From Raineyella fluvialis (GTDB lineage: Bacteria > Actinomycetota > Actinomycetes > Propionibacteriales > Propionibacteriaceae): a DNA stretch of 64,000 bases. This document shows, one piece after another, positions 16,740 to 24,771 of the stretch (positions within the stretch are counted from its first letter, which is position 1; the number at the start of each line of letters is the position of its first letter). The notes under the pieces are model-generated. The model was not told the origin of the DNA. It did no database searches and saw only the letters and a program-made list of their open reading frames with translations. The position numbers and the translations under genes are program-made. The stretch lies in assembly GCF_009646095.1 (NCBI RefSeq), contig NZ_CP045725.1, positions 1,550,001 to 1,614,000 on the forward strand, given 5' to 3'.

Positions 16740-17171
16740 TCAGCTGAGGTGGGCCGATTCGGTGTTGCGCAGGCCGGCGACGACGGCGAGCCGGACCAGC
16801 AGATCGGGCAGGGCTTCGGGCCCGACCAGTTCGTGTGCCTCGCCCTGGGGCAGGTCGGACGAGATGATCCGCCCCACGGTGCGACCACCGCGGAAGCTGG
16901 TCGAGACCCGGGCGCGGTGGTCGCGGCAGGTGATGGTGAAGGCGAGGTCCTCCCCGCCCACTTCGTCGGCGAGATCCATGTGCGAGGCGGGATCCTCGAT
17001 GACCGCATTGGCCTCGCAGACGAGCTGCTCGGCCAGCGACCGCAGCACCACCTGGCGATCCGTGCCCTCGTTGCGGGCGACGGCGAGCGACGGGCGCAGT
17101 GCGGGCTCGGGGGCCTCCTGGGGCTCGGGGGCCCCGAGCACCTCCGCCAGCCGATGCATGAAGAACGTCAT
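16740..17171 (-). CDS. Unknown protein, first gene of the phenol hydroxylase operon
   Basis: The 143-residue protein occupies the place of dmpK, the assembly factor P0, but does not resemble DmpK as I know it (which is about 90 residues). MTFFMHRLAEVLGAPEPQEA is followed by an acidic/Pro hinge, then an alpha-beta region with LSLAEQLVCEANAV-like and AFTITCRDHRARVSTSF segments. No cofactor motif is visible. The ATG at 17171 has AAGGAGGAG in front. The 101-bp gap to dmpL is the longest inside the oxygenase part. It could be an assembly or substrate-related factor specific to this operon; that is inference from position only. Confidence 0.7.
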   Translation of the reverse strand: MTFFMHRLAEVLGAPEPQEAPEPALRPSLAVARNEGTDRQVVLRSLAEQLVCEANAVIEDPASHMDLADEVGGEDLAFTITCRDHRARVSTSFRGGRTVGRIISSDLPQGEAHELVGPEALPDLLVRLAVVAGLRNTESAHLS

Positions 17172-17231
17172 GGACTCCTCCTTGAGTCGTGTCCGTGGCA
17201 CCGAATGTAAGTTGGGTCACAGACCGGCCGG

Positions 17232-17251
17232 TACCCGTAGAACTACCCGTA
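17232..17251. promoter_or_regulatory. Direct repeat TACCCGTA x2 in the divergent promoter region
   Basis: Two copies of TACCCGTA (17232-17239 and 17244-17251) are spaced 12 bp centre to centre in the 223-bp gap between the phenol hydroxylase operon and the divergent LuxR-type regulator gene. It is a plausible binding site for that regulator or an extended promoter element. Confidence 0.45.
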
Positions 17252-17394
17252 TCGGCCCCCGTGGTGCGGGTGGGTGGGCCGCGATGGGGCTGCCCGACCT
17301 CCGGGTGGGAGCGTTCCGGAGGAGCGGTCGGCAGCCCCCGATCCCGCGCAGGCTCACGTATTCTGGGGAGGATCCCCGTCGTCGAGGAGCCACG

Positions 17395-19755
17395 TTGACC
17401 GAACTGTCGCCGTCACCGAAGCTGGCGACCGCCCTCACGTCCTTCATCGGGCGCGAGGAGCTGGTGTGCCACGTGGTGGAACTGGTCCATCAGCGACGGC
17501 TGGTGACCCTCGTCGGTCCGGGTGGCATCGGCAAGACCCGGCTCGCGACCGAACTGTGCGCCGAGGTGGAGCACGAGTTCCCGGACGGCGGCGTGGTCGT
17601 GACCCTCGACGCCGTCTCCGATCCGGCGGACGTGGCGTGGCGTACGGCCTCGTCGGTGGAGGTCATCGACCAGTCGCTGCAGGATCCGGTCGCCCAGGTG
17701 CTGGGCCACCTGCGCCACCGTCAACTGCTGCTCGTGCTGGACAACTGCGAACACCTGCTCGAGGCCGCGGCCGGGCTGGCCAAGGAGATCCTGCGTGAGT
17801 GCCCGGGGGTGCGCATCGTCGCGACGTCGCGCGAACCGCTGGGCATCGCGGGGGAGCAGGTCCTGGTCGTGCCGCCATTGCAGGTGCCCGACTCGTGCGC
17901 CGACCTGGACGCCGTGCGTGAGTCCGAAGCCGTCCGTTTGCTCGTCGACCGTGCTGACCGGGCCGGGGCACACCTCGTCGTCGGCCCCGACAACTGCGCC
18001 CAGGTGGTGGAACTGTGCACCCATCTGGACGGGATGCCCCTGGCGATCGAGTTGGCCGCCGCCCGGCTGCGTGCCCTCGGCGTCGGCGACCTGCTCGACC
18101 GGCTGGACCAGCGCTTCTCCCTGCTGAAGGGGTCCCCGCGCGACGTCCTGCCGCGGCACCGGACCCTGGAGGCGCTGATCGGCTGGAGCTACGACCTGTG
18201 CACCCCCGCGGAACGCCTGCTCTGGTCGCGACTGTCGGTGTTCCGCGGTGGCGCGGACCTGGAGGCGGTCGAGATCGTCGCTGGGTTCGGGGCGATCGAT
18301 CCCGGCGACGTGATCGACCTGCTCGACGGGTTGGTCGCCAAGTCGGTGCTGATCGCCGAGCCCGCCGACGGTTTCACGTACTACCGCCAGCTCGTCACGA
18401 TGCGGGATTACGGCGAGCGGGTGGCGGTCCGCAGCGGGGAGTGGGAGGACCTGCGGCGGCGCCACGCCATGCTCGCCCTCGAGCGGAGCGGCCAGATGCA
18501 CCGGGAGTGGGCGGGCCCGCACCAGGCGCAGTGGCTGCGTCGGGCCCGCCGTGACGTCGCCGAGATCGTCGCCGCGATGGACTGGGGCATCTCCGACCCG
18601 GCCGGTCACGACACGGCAGCGGGCATCGCGTCCAACCTGCGGTACTTCTGGGCCGGTGGTCACAACATGGCGGCCGGGCGTTATCGGCTCGAGCGCGTGC
18701 TCGCCCTGCCTGACGTGGCCGCCCCGCAGCGCTGCGAATGCCTGCTGGTGCTGTTCTGGGTGGTGATGCTGCAGGGTGACCACGCGGACGGGGCGAGGGT
18801 GCTCGAGGAGGCCCGCGTCCTGGCGACCGATCTGGGTGACCGGCGACGGTTGGCCGAGGTCGACACCTGGGGCGGCCTGCACTGCCTGTTCGGCGGCGAC
18901 CCGGCCGCGGGGGTCGAGCTGTACCAGCGCGGCATCGCGGTGCTCCGGGAGGTCGGTGACATCGCGGCGATGCAGGCCGCGATGTTCCAGCTCGCCCTGT
19001 GCCAGATCTACAGCGGCGATCCGGCCGGGGGCGGGGAGACCTGTGCGCAGATCCTCGCCGAGAGCCGCCGCAACGGCGAGGCGTGGGTGAAGGCGTACGC
19101 GCTGTGGGTGACCGGCATCGTCCACTGGCGCCAGGGGGACCTGGCCGGCGTCCGCGCGTACGCCACCGAGGCGCTGCGGCTGCAGGAGGTGTTCGAGGAC
19201 GGCATCTGCACCCCGCACGTCCTGCTGCTCGCCTGCCAGGTGGTGATGGCCGCCGGGGAGGTGCGCCGGGCCGCCCGCCTGCAGGGGGCTGCGGACGCCC
19301 TGTGGCGCGCGCAGGGGACCGGGATCGACGCGTTCGGGCCCGGGCTGGCCGGGGACGCCCGGGAGAGTCGGGAACGGATCCTGCGGGTGCTGGGCCGTGA
19401 GGAGGCCGAGGCCCTGATGGCGCAGACCGCGGACCTCGACCTGCGCGAGGCGATCACGGTGGGCCTGGCCGAGCTCGCCCTCACCCCGGTCGAGGCGCCC
19501 GTCGAGGTGGGCCTGACGAAGCGCGAGACGCAGGTGGCCGAGCTCGTCGCGGAGGGCCTGAGCAACAAGCAGATCGCCGCCCGCCTGACGATCTCGATCC
19601 GTACGGTCGACGGGCACGTGGAGCGGATCCTGGCGAAGTTCGGGGTGACGTCGCGAGGGCAGGTCGGCCTGCGCCTGCACGAGACGCGCCGGCAGGAGCC
19701 GCGGACCCAGGAAACGCGCCCGCCGCAGACCCCGCTTGATGGGACCCGGCTGTAG
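17395..19755 (+). CDS. LAL-type LuxR-family transcriptional regulator with ATPase domain
   Basis: The 786-residue protein starts with an STAND/AAA-type nucleotide-binding domain: Walker A GPGGIGKT at residues 41-48, Walker B LLLVLDNCEH, then IVATSREPLG and GMPLAIELAAARLR. A long helical, TPR-like middle follows, and a C-terminal LuxR helix-turn-helix (LTKRETQVAELVAEGLSNKQ, then TVDGHVERILAKF). Such regulators sense an effector through the middle part and activate nearby operons. It is divergent from the phenol hydroxylase operon, so it is probably its activator. The TTG at 17395 follows GAGGAG and begins at the conserved region; earlier in-frame sequence runs antisense to the operon. Confidence 0.88.
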   Translation: MTELSPSPKLATALTSFIGREELVCHVVELVHQRRLVTLVGPGGIGKTRLATELCAEVEHEFPDGGVVVTLDAVSDPADVAWRTASSVEVIDQSLQDPVAQVLGHLRHRQLLLVLDNCEHLLEAAAGLAKEILRECPGVRIVATSREPLGIAGEQVLVVPPLQVPDSCADLDAVRESEAVRLLVDRADRAGAHLVVGPDNCAQVVELCTHLDGMPLAIELAAARLRALGVGDLLDRLDQRFSLLKGSPRDVLPRHRTLEALIGWSYDLCTPAERLLWSRLSVFRGGADLEAVEIVAGFGAIDPGDVIDLLDGLVAKSVLIAEPADGFTYYRQLVTMRDYGERVAVRSGEWEDLRRRHAMLALERSGQMHREWAGPHQAQWLRRARRDVAEIVAAMDWGISDPAGHDTAAGIASNLRYFWAGGHNMAAGRYRLERVLALPDVAAPQRCECLLVLFWVVMLQGDHADGARVLEEARVLATDLGDRRRLAEVDTWGGLHCLFGGDPAAGVELYQRGIAVLREVGDIAAMQAAMFQLALCQIYSGDPAGGGETCAQILAESRRNGEAWVKAYALWVTGIVHWRQGDLAGVRAYATEALRLQEVFEDGICTPHVLLLACQVVMAAGEVRRAARLQGAADALWRAQGTGIDAFGPGLAGDARESRERILRVLGREEAEALMAQTADLDLREAITVGLAELALTPVEAPVEVGLTKRETQVAELVAEGLSNKQIAARLTISIRTVDGHVERILAKFGVTSRGQVGLRLHETRRQEPRTQETRPPQTPLDGTRL

Positions 19756-19802
19756 CAGACTCGACCACAGGGGACCAGAGCTACCCGGTGAGGAGCACCG
19801 AG

Positions 19803-20651
19803 ATGACCGAGATCCACCAGCTGACCGCCACCGGGCCCGCGCTGCGGGCCCTCGACCTCCTCGCCGCGCTCGGCGACGCGGCCGGCGTCCGGGCCAACAT
19901 GGTGACGTCGGCCGATGGCCACGCGACCATCCGGGGCCGCGTCGGTGACCTCACCGGCGAGGCGGACCAGGCGCTGCTCACCGCCCTGCGCGGGTGGTGC
20001 GACGTGCTGCTCGTCGGCTCCGGCACGATCCGGGCCGAGGGTTACGGACCGCTCGACCTGCCGACCGAGATCGCCGAGTGGCGCACCCTCAAGGGCCGGG
20101 TCGCCCGGCCGGTCCTCGCCATCGTCTCCGGCAGCCTCGACCTCGATCCCTCGCTTCCCGCCTTCGCCCGGGCGGCCGACGCGGGACCCGAGAGCCTGCC
20201 GTGGGTGATCACCGTGCCGGGAGCCGACCAGGAACGCCGGACCCGACTCGCCCCGTACGCCCGGCTGCTCGAGGTGGAGGCCGGACCGGACGGGCGCCCG
20301 TCCCTGCCCGCCGCCGTCGCGGCCCTGCGTCAGGCGGGGATGACCCGGGTGCTCAGCGAGGGCGGCCCGACCGTGCTCGGCACCCTGCTCGGCGGGGGAG
20401 TGGTCGACGAGTTGTTCCTCACGGTGTCACCACTGCTGGTCGGCGGCGGGGGTCTGCGGATCGTCGAGACGGGCACGCTGAGTGGCATGAGTGGCGGGAC
20501 TGCGAGTGGTGGGTCGGCGAGCGGTGCGACCCCCGGGGAGCCGGTGCCGCTCAAGCTGATGGACGTGCACGTCGCAGGCAGTGAACTCTTCCTGCGCTAC
20601 GCGGTCGGGGCGTCCGCGGCCGCGTCGGCATCCTCGTCGGGCCTGGCGTAG
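19803..20651 (+). CDS. Pyrimidine reductase family protein (RibD C-terminal-like)
   Basis: The 282-residue protein has the dihydrofolate-reductase-like fold of the RibD C-terminal family: VRANMVTSADGHATIRGR near the start, LLVGSGTIRAEGYGPL, RVLSEGGPTVLGTLL and ELFLTVSPLLVGGGG. Stand-alone members in actinobacteria are annotated as reductases of unknown substrate, not necessarily in riboflavin synthesis, and no other rib gene is near. A Gly/Ser/Thr-rich insert (residues about 227-245) interrupts the C-terminal part. Its last 55 bp overlap the end of the convergent BASS transporter gene. The ATG at 19803 has GAGGAG upstream. Confidence 0.85.
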   Translation: MTEIHQLTATGPALRALDLLAALGDAAGVRANMVTSADGHATIRGRVGDLTGEADQALLTALRGWCDVLLVGSGTIRAEGYGPLDLPTEIAEWRTLKGRVARPVLAIVSGSLDLDPSLPAFARAADAGPESLPWVITVPGADQERRTRLAPYARLLEVEAGPDGRPSLPAAVAALRQAGMTRVLSEGGPTVLGTLLGGGVVDELFLTVSPLLVGGGGLRIVETGTLSGMSGGTASGGSASGATPGEPVPLKLMDVHVAGSELFLRYAVGASAAASASSSGLA

Positions 20652-21616
20652 CGCTGCGCCAGTGCCGAGCAGGCCATCAGCTGCGCCTGGTGGAAGATCA
20701 TCAGCGGCAGCGCGATCAGCCCGATCGGCTGCCCGGCGAAGAGGACGGCCGCCATCGGCAGGCCGGTGGCCAAGGACTTCTTGGAGCCGCAGAACTGGAT
20801 CGCGATCCGGTCCTCGTGGCTGAAGCCCAGCCGGCCGGCCAGCCACCAGGTCAGGCCCAGCACGATCGCCAGCACCACCAGGCAGGTGGCGAGCAGGCCG
20901 ACCACCTGGACCACGGACACCTGGGACCACATGTGCTCGCGGCGCCCCGCCGAGAAGGCGGAGAAGACGACGAGGACGATGATCGCCTGGTCGACGAACC
21001 GCAGCGGCTTCTTGTGCTTCGTCACGTACGCCGCCGTCCAACGCCGTGACAGCTGGCCCAGCACGTACGGCACCAGGATCTGCAGCACGATGTCGAGCAC
21101 CGCCTCGGGGTGGACCGAGGCCTGGCCGCTGGGGTTGATCGGGCTCGCGTTCATCAGGGCGATGACCAGGATCGGGGTGAGGAACACCCCGATCAGGTTG
21201 GACATCGACGCCGAGACGACGGCGCCGGCGACGTTCCCGCGGGCGATCGAGGTGAAGGTCACCGACGACTGCACGGTCGAGGGCAGCAGGGTGGTGTAGA
21301 GCAGGCCGGTGTAGAGCGCCGGGGTGAGCAGGCCGATCGGCACCAGAAACGCCAGGGCCAGCCCGATCAGCGGGAACAGGACGTAGGTGAAGCCGAGGAT
21401 CACCCCGTGCAGACGCCAGTGCTTCAGGCCCTCCAGCGTGTCGCGCGGGTGCATCCGGGCGCCGTAGAGGAAGAAAAGGAGGGCGATGCCCGCCGTGACC
21501 CCGTTGGAGAGGACGACCGCCCCGGCGCCCCGGGCCGGGACGATGGTGGCGAGGATCGCCGCGACGAGGATGGCCAGCAGGAACCGGTCGAGGCGGAGAC
21601 GGAGACGGGCGGCCAT
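20597..21616 (-). CDS. Bile acid:sodium symporter family transporter (SBF-like, YfeH type)
   Basis: The 339-residue integral membrane protein has about ten transmembrane segments. LFFLYGARMHPRDTLEGLKHW, YTTLLPSTVQSSVTFTSIARG and the QFCGSKKSLATGLPMA motif identify the SBF-like branch of the BASS superfamily, close to E. coli YfeH. The substrate is unknown. The C-terminal tail is Asp/Ala-rich and is encoded in the 55-bp overlap with the convergent reductase gene. Confidence 0.9.
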   Translation of the reverse strand: MAARLRLRLDRFLLAILVAAILATIVPARGAGAVVLSNGVTAGIALLFFLYGARMHPRDTLEGLKHWRLHGVILGFTYVLFPLIGLALAFLVPIGLLTPALYTGLLYTTLLPSTVQSSVTFTSIARGNVAGAVVSASMSNLIGVFLTPILVIALMNASPINPSGQASVHPEAVLDIVLQILVPYVLGQLSRRWTAAYVTKHKKPLRFVDQAIIVLVVFSAFSAGRREHMWSQVSVVQVVGLLATCLVVLAIVLGLTWWLAGRLGFSHEDRIAIQFCGSKKSLATGLPMAAVLFAGQPIGLIALPLMIFHQAQLMACSALAQRYARPDEDADAAADAPTA

Positions 21617-21639
21617 GCCAGGCAGGCTACTCGACCGCG

Positions 21640-22002
21640 TCAGCGGGAGACGCGTGCCCCCAGCAGTTCGACCAGCAGGGCGGCGTCCTCCGGATCCAGC
21701 TGGTCGGCGAACTCCTTCAGCGCCTCGCGGCGTTGCTCGGGCGACCCGACCAACGCGGCCTGCATCTCGGTGGCCATCAGGGTGGCGCGGGACTCAGCGG
21801 GTCGGTAGTACCAGGCGCGCCCGTCCAGCTCGCGGGTCACGCGTTCCTTCTTCGACAGTCGGTCGAGGACGGTCATCACGGTGGTGTAGGCGAGGTCCCG
21901 ATCGCGAGTCAGCTCGGCAAGGACCTCCCTGACCGACATCGCGCGGTCGGTACGCCACAACACCTCCATGACCTGGAGTTCGAGGTCACCAAGGTTCGGC
22001 AT
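21640..22002 (-). CDS. BlaI/MecI/CopY family transcriptional repressor
   Basis: The 120-residue protein begins MPNLGDLELQVMEVLWRTDR, with a winged helix and TTVMTVLDRLSKKERVTRE as recognition region, followed by the dimerising C-terminal helices. Typical BlaI repressors are cleaved by a membrane metalloprotease (BlaR/M56) encoded next door; no such gene is present here. It is divergent from cydA with a 155-bp gap, so control of the cytochrome bd operon is a reasonable inference. Confidence 0.88.
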   Translation of the reverse strand: MPNLGDLELQVMEVLWRTDRAMSVREVLAELTRDRDLAYTTVMTVLDRLSKKERVTRELDGRAWYYRPAESRATLMATEMQAALVGSPEQRREALKEFADQLDPEDAALLVELLGARVSR

Positions 22003-22033
22003 GTCGCCATCCTAGAGCAAACGAGGGCATTAG

Positions 22034-22049
22034 TACTACAGGTTGCGTA
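22034..22049. promoter_or_regulatory. Possible BlaI operator half-site
   Basis: TACTACA at 22034-22040 equals one arm of the BlaI-type operator TACTACANNTGTAGTA; the second arm (TTGCGTA) matches only four of seven bases. It lies 32 bp upstream of the repressor gene start, in the cydA promoter region. Confidence 0.35.
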
Positions 22050-22157
22050 GAGAAAATGGAACGGGCTGTTCGGGGCGCCCGGCGCCACTACGTCGCGTCG
22101 TTTGTGACGTGGCCCTCTGGCTCAGCGGTCAAGGGCGTGTGCCGTTACATTCGCCGC

Positions 22158-23657
22158 ATGGATCCGGCCTCATTGGCACGGTGGCAATTCGGCATCACCA
22201 CCGTCTACCACTTCTTCTTCGTCCCCGTCACGATCTCGCTGTCCCTGATCGTGGCCGTCCTGCAGACCGCTCACTACCGTACGGGGCAGGACAAGTTCAG
22301 GCGGTTGACCGACTTCTTCGGCAAGCTGTTCCTGATCAACTTCGCGATGGGCGTCGTCACCGGCATCGTCCAGGAGTTCCAGTTCGGCATGAACTGGTCG
22401 GAGTACTCCCGGATGGTCGGCGACATCTTCGGTGCCCCGCTCGCCTTCGAGGCGCTGCTGGCGTTCTTCCTCGAGTCCACCTTCCTCGGGATGTGGATCT
22501 TCGGCCGGGATCGGCTGCCCAGGGGCGTCCACCTCGCCTCGATCTGGCTCGCGTCCATCGGCACCGTGCTCAGCTCGCTGTTCATCCTGGCGGCCAACTC
22601 GTTCATGCAGCACCCGGTCGGCTTCACCTACAACGCCGCCCGTGGCCGGGCCGAGATGACGGACTTCTGGGCCGTGCTGACCAACCCGGTCGCGCTGACG
22701 ACGATCCCGCACACGCTGACCGCCGCCTACATGGTGGGTGGGGCCTTCGTGATGGGCGTCGCCGGCTGGCACCTGCTGCGGATCGCCCGGACCAGCGGGG
22801 CCCGCAACCGCTCCGAGCTCGCCGGCGAGCAGGCCGAGGAGGCCTCGGCGTACGCCTGGGCGACGAAGTTCGGCGCCTGGGTGCTGATCGGTGCCGGGGC
22901 ACTGGTGATGTTCTCCGGTGACCTGCAGGGCAAGGTGATGACCGACGTCCAGCCGATGAAGATGGCGGCGGCCGAGGCGATCTGGGAGACCGAGACGCCG
23001 GCGGCGTTCTCGCTGTTCACGATCGGCACCCTTGACGGCTCCAAGGAGGTCTTCTCCATCAAGGTGCCGGGCGTCACGTCCTTCCTGGCCACCGGATCGT
23101 TCACCGGGACCGTGCAGGGCATCAACCCGCTCCGGGAGAAGTACGACGCCCAGTTCACGCAGATGATCCGGCAGCGCTACGGCGACGAGGTCGCCAGCGC
23201 GATGACGTACACCCCGGCCGTGCCGGTGACGTACTGGACCTTCCGGCTGATGATCGGCCTGGGGATGGTCGGGGTCGCCGTCGGGATCCTCGTGCTCGTC
23301 CTGCTCCGCAAGGGCAACCTGCCTCCGGCCAGGCGTGCTGGGTGGTTCTGGCTCGCGCTGATGATCGCGACGCCGCTGCTGCCGCTCTTCGCCAACTCCT
23401 TCGGCTGGATCTTCACCGAGATGGGCCGCCAGCCGTGGATCGTCTTCGGCCTCATGCCGACCGCCTCCGCGGTGTCGCCCGGGGTGCCCGCCGCGCAGGT
23501 GCTCACCACGATGGTCGGCTTCACGCTCATCTACGGCGTGCTGGCGGTGATCGAGGTGCGGCTGATGCTGCGGGCCATCCGCAAGGGGATCACCGGCCCC
23601 GTCCCGGCCCTCGCCGAGGGCGAGGCCGACGAGGCCCCGCTGTCGTTCGCGTACTGA
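22158..23657 (+). CDS. cydA: Cytochrome bd ubiquinol oxidase subunit I (CydA)
   Basis: The 499-residue protein is the haem-bearing subunit of the high-affinity terminal oxidase. MDPASLARWQFGITTVYHFF places the conserved His early; EFQFGMNWSEYSRMVGDIFG, AFFLESTFLGMWIFG and the GWIFTEMGRQPW motif are all present, with nine or so membrane segments. The quinol-binding Q-loop is of the short type usual in Gram-positives. The ATG at 22158 begins the conserved sequence; an in-frame upstream extension to 22056 is not conserved. First gene of cydABDC. Confidence 0.97.
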   Translation: MDPASLARWQFGITTVYHFFFVPVTISLSLIVAVLQTAHYRTGQDKFRRLTDFFGKLFLINFAMGVVTGIVQEFQFGMNWSEYSRMVGDIFGAPLAFEALLAFFLESTFLGMWIFGRDRLPRGVHLASIWLASIGTVLSSLFILAANSFMQHPVGFTYNAARGRAEMTDFWAVLTNPVALTTIPHTLTAAYMVGGAFVMGVAGWHLLRIARTSGARNRSELAGEQAEEASAYAWATKFGAWVLIGAGALVMFSGDLQGKVMTDVQPMKMAAAEAIWETETPAAFSLFTIGTLDGSKEVFSIKVPGVTSFLATGSFTGTVQGINPLREKYDAQFTQMIRQRYGDEVASAMTYTPAVPVTYWTFRLMIGLGMVGVAVGILVLVLLRKGNLPPARRAGWFWLALMIATPLLPLFANSFGWIFTEMGRQPWIVFGLMPTASAVSPGVPAAQVLTTMVGFTLIYGVLAVIEVRLMLRAIRKGITGPVPALAEGEADEAPLSFAY

Positions 23658-23673
23658 GAGGAGTGACACGACC

Positions 23674-24771
23674 ATGGACACCGTTCTCCCCATCGTCTGG
23701 TTCCTGCTGATCGCCGTCCTGTGGACCGGCTTCTTCGTCCTGGAGGGCTTCGACTTCGGCGTCGGGATGCTGATGCCGTTCCTCGCCAAGGACGACCGCG
23801 AGCGTCGCGTGCTGATCAACACCATCGGCCCCGTCTGGGACGGCAACGAAGTGTGGCTGCTCACCGCCGGTGGCGCGACCTTCGCGGCGTTCCCGGAGTG
23901 GTACGCCAGCCTCTTCTCGGGGCTCTACCTGCCGCTGTTCCTCGTGCTGCTCGCGCTGATCCTGCGCGGGGTCTCCTTCGAGTACCGCCATCAGCGCGGT
24001 GAGGCCGCATGGAAGCGCGGCTGGGACACCTGCATCATCGGCGCCTCGTACGTCGCCGCGCTCGTCTTCGGCATCGCGTTCGCCAACTTCGTCCGAGGCC
24101 TGCCGATGGACGCCACCCACACCGTCCACCAGACGGCGGGGAGCTTCTTCGGCCTGTTCACCCCGTTCGCCCTGCTCGGCGGCGTGACCTTCGTGGCGCT
24201 CTTCCTGACCCACGGCGCGGCGTTCATCGCGCTGAAGACCGGCGGCCCGATCCGCGAGCGGGCCCGGACGTACGCCTCGCGCACGGGCCTGGTCGCGGTG
24301 GTGGGCCTGGCCGGGTTCCTCGGCTGGATGAACCTCGCCTTCTCCGGACTCGCGCGCGGCACCGCCGGGGCCTCCCCGGCGCTGTCGCTGTGGCCGGCTG
24401 CGATCCTCGCGGTGCTCGGCGCGCTGCTGCTGTGGGTGATGAACAGCCGCGGCAAGGAGGGCTGGGCGTTCGTCGGCGGGGTGGTGGCCATCCTGGCGAT
24501 GCTGGTCAACATCTTCGCCGCGATGTTCCCGAACGTCATCCCGTCCACCCTGGACCCGGCGTACGGGCTGACGGTCTTCCAGGCCGCCTCCACTCCGTAC
24601 ACGCTGACGATCATGACGGTCGCGGCGGGCGTGATGACGCCGATCGTGCTCGCCTACCAAGCCTGGACCTACTGGGTCTTCCGGAAGCGTCTGTCGGTCA
24701 AGGACATCCCGGTCGGGGAGTCGGCCGACGAGACGTCCGTCGTGGCGAGCCCCCGGCCCGCCTCGAGCTGA
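23674..24771 (+). CDS. cydB: Cytochrome bd ubiquinol oxidase subunit II (CydB)
   Basis: The 365-residue membrane protein starts MDTVLPIVWFLLIAVLWTGF with the GFDFGVGMLMPF motif, NTIGPVWDGNEVWLLTAGGA and FRHQ-like YRHQ segment of CydB. It forms the oxidase with CydA. GAGAGGAG lies before the ATG, 16 bp after cydA. Its stop codon overlaps the cydD start (TGATG), so the assembly exporter is translationally coupled. Confidence 0.97.
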   Translation: MDTVLPIVWFLLIAVLWTGFFVLEGFDFGVGMLMPFLAKDDRERRVLINTIGPVWDGNEVWLLTAGGATFAAFPEWYASLFSGLYLPLFLVLLALILRGVSFEYRHQRGEAAWKRGWDTCIIGASYVAALVFGIAFANFVRGLPMDATHTVHQTAGSFFGLFTPFALLGGVTFVALFLTHGAAFIALKTGGPIRERARTYASRTGLVAVVGLAGFLGWMNLAFSGLARGTAGASPALSLWPAAILAVLGALLLWVMNSRGKEGWAFVGGVVAILAMLVNIFAAMFPNVIPSTLDPAYGLTVFQAASTPYTLTIMTVAAGVMTPIVLAYQAWTYWVFRKRLSVKDIPVGESADETSVVASPRPASS

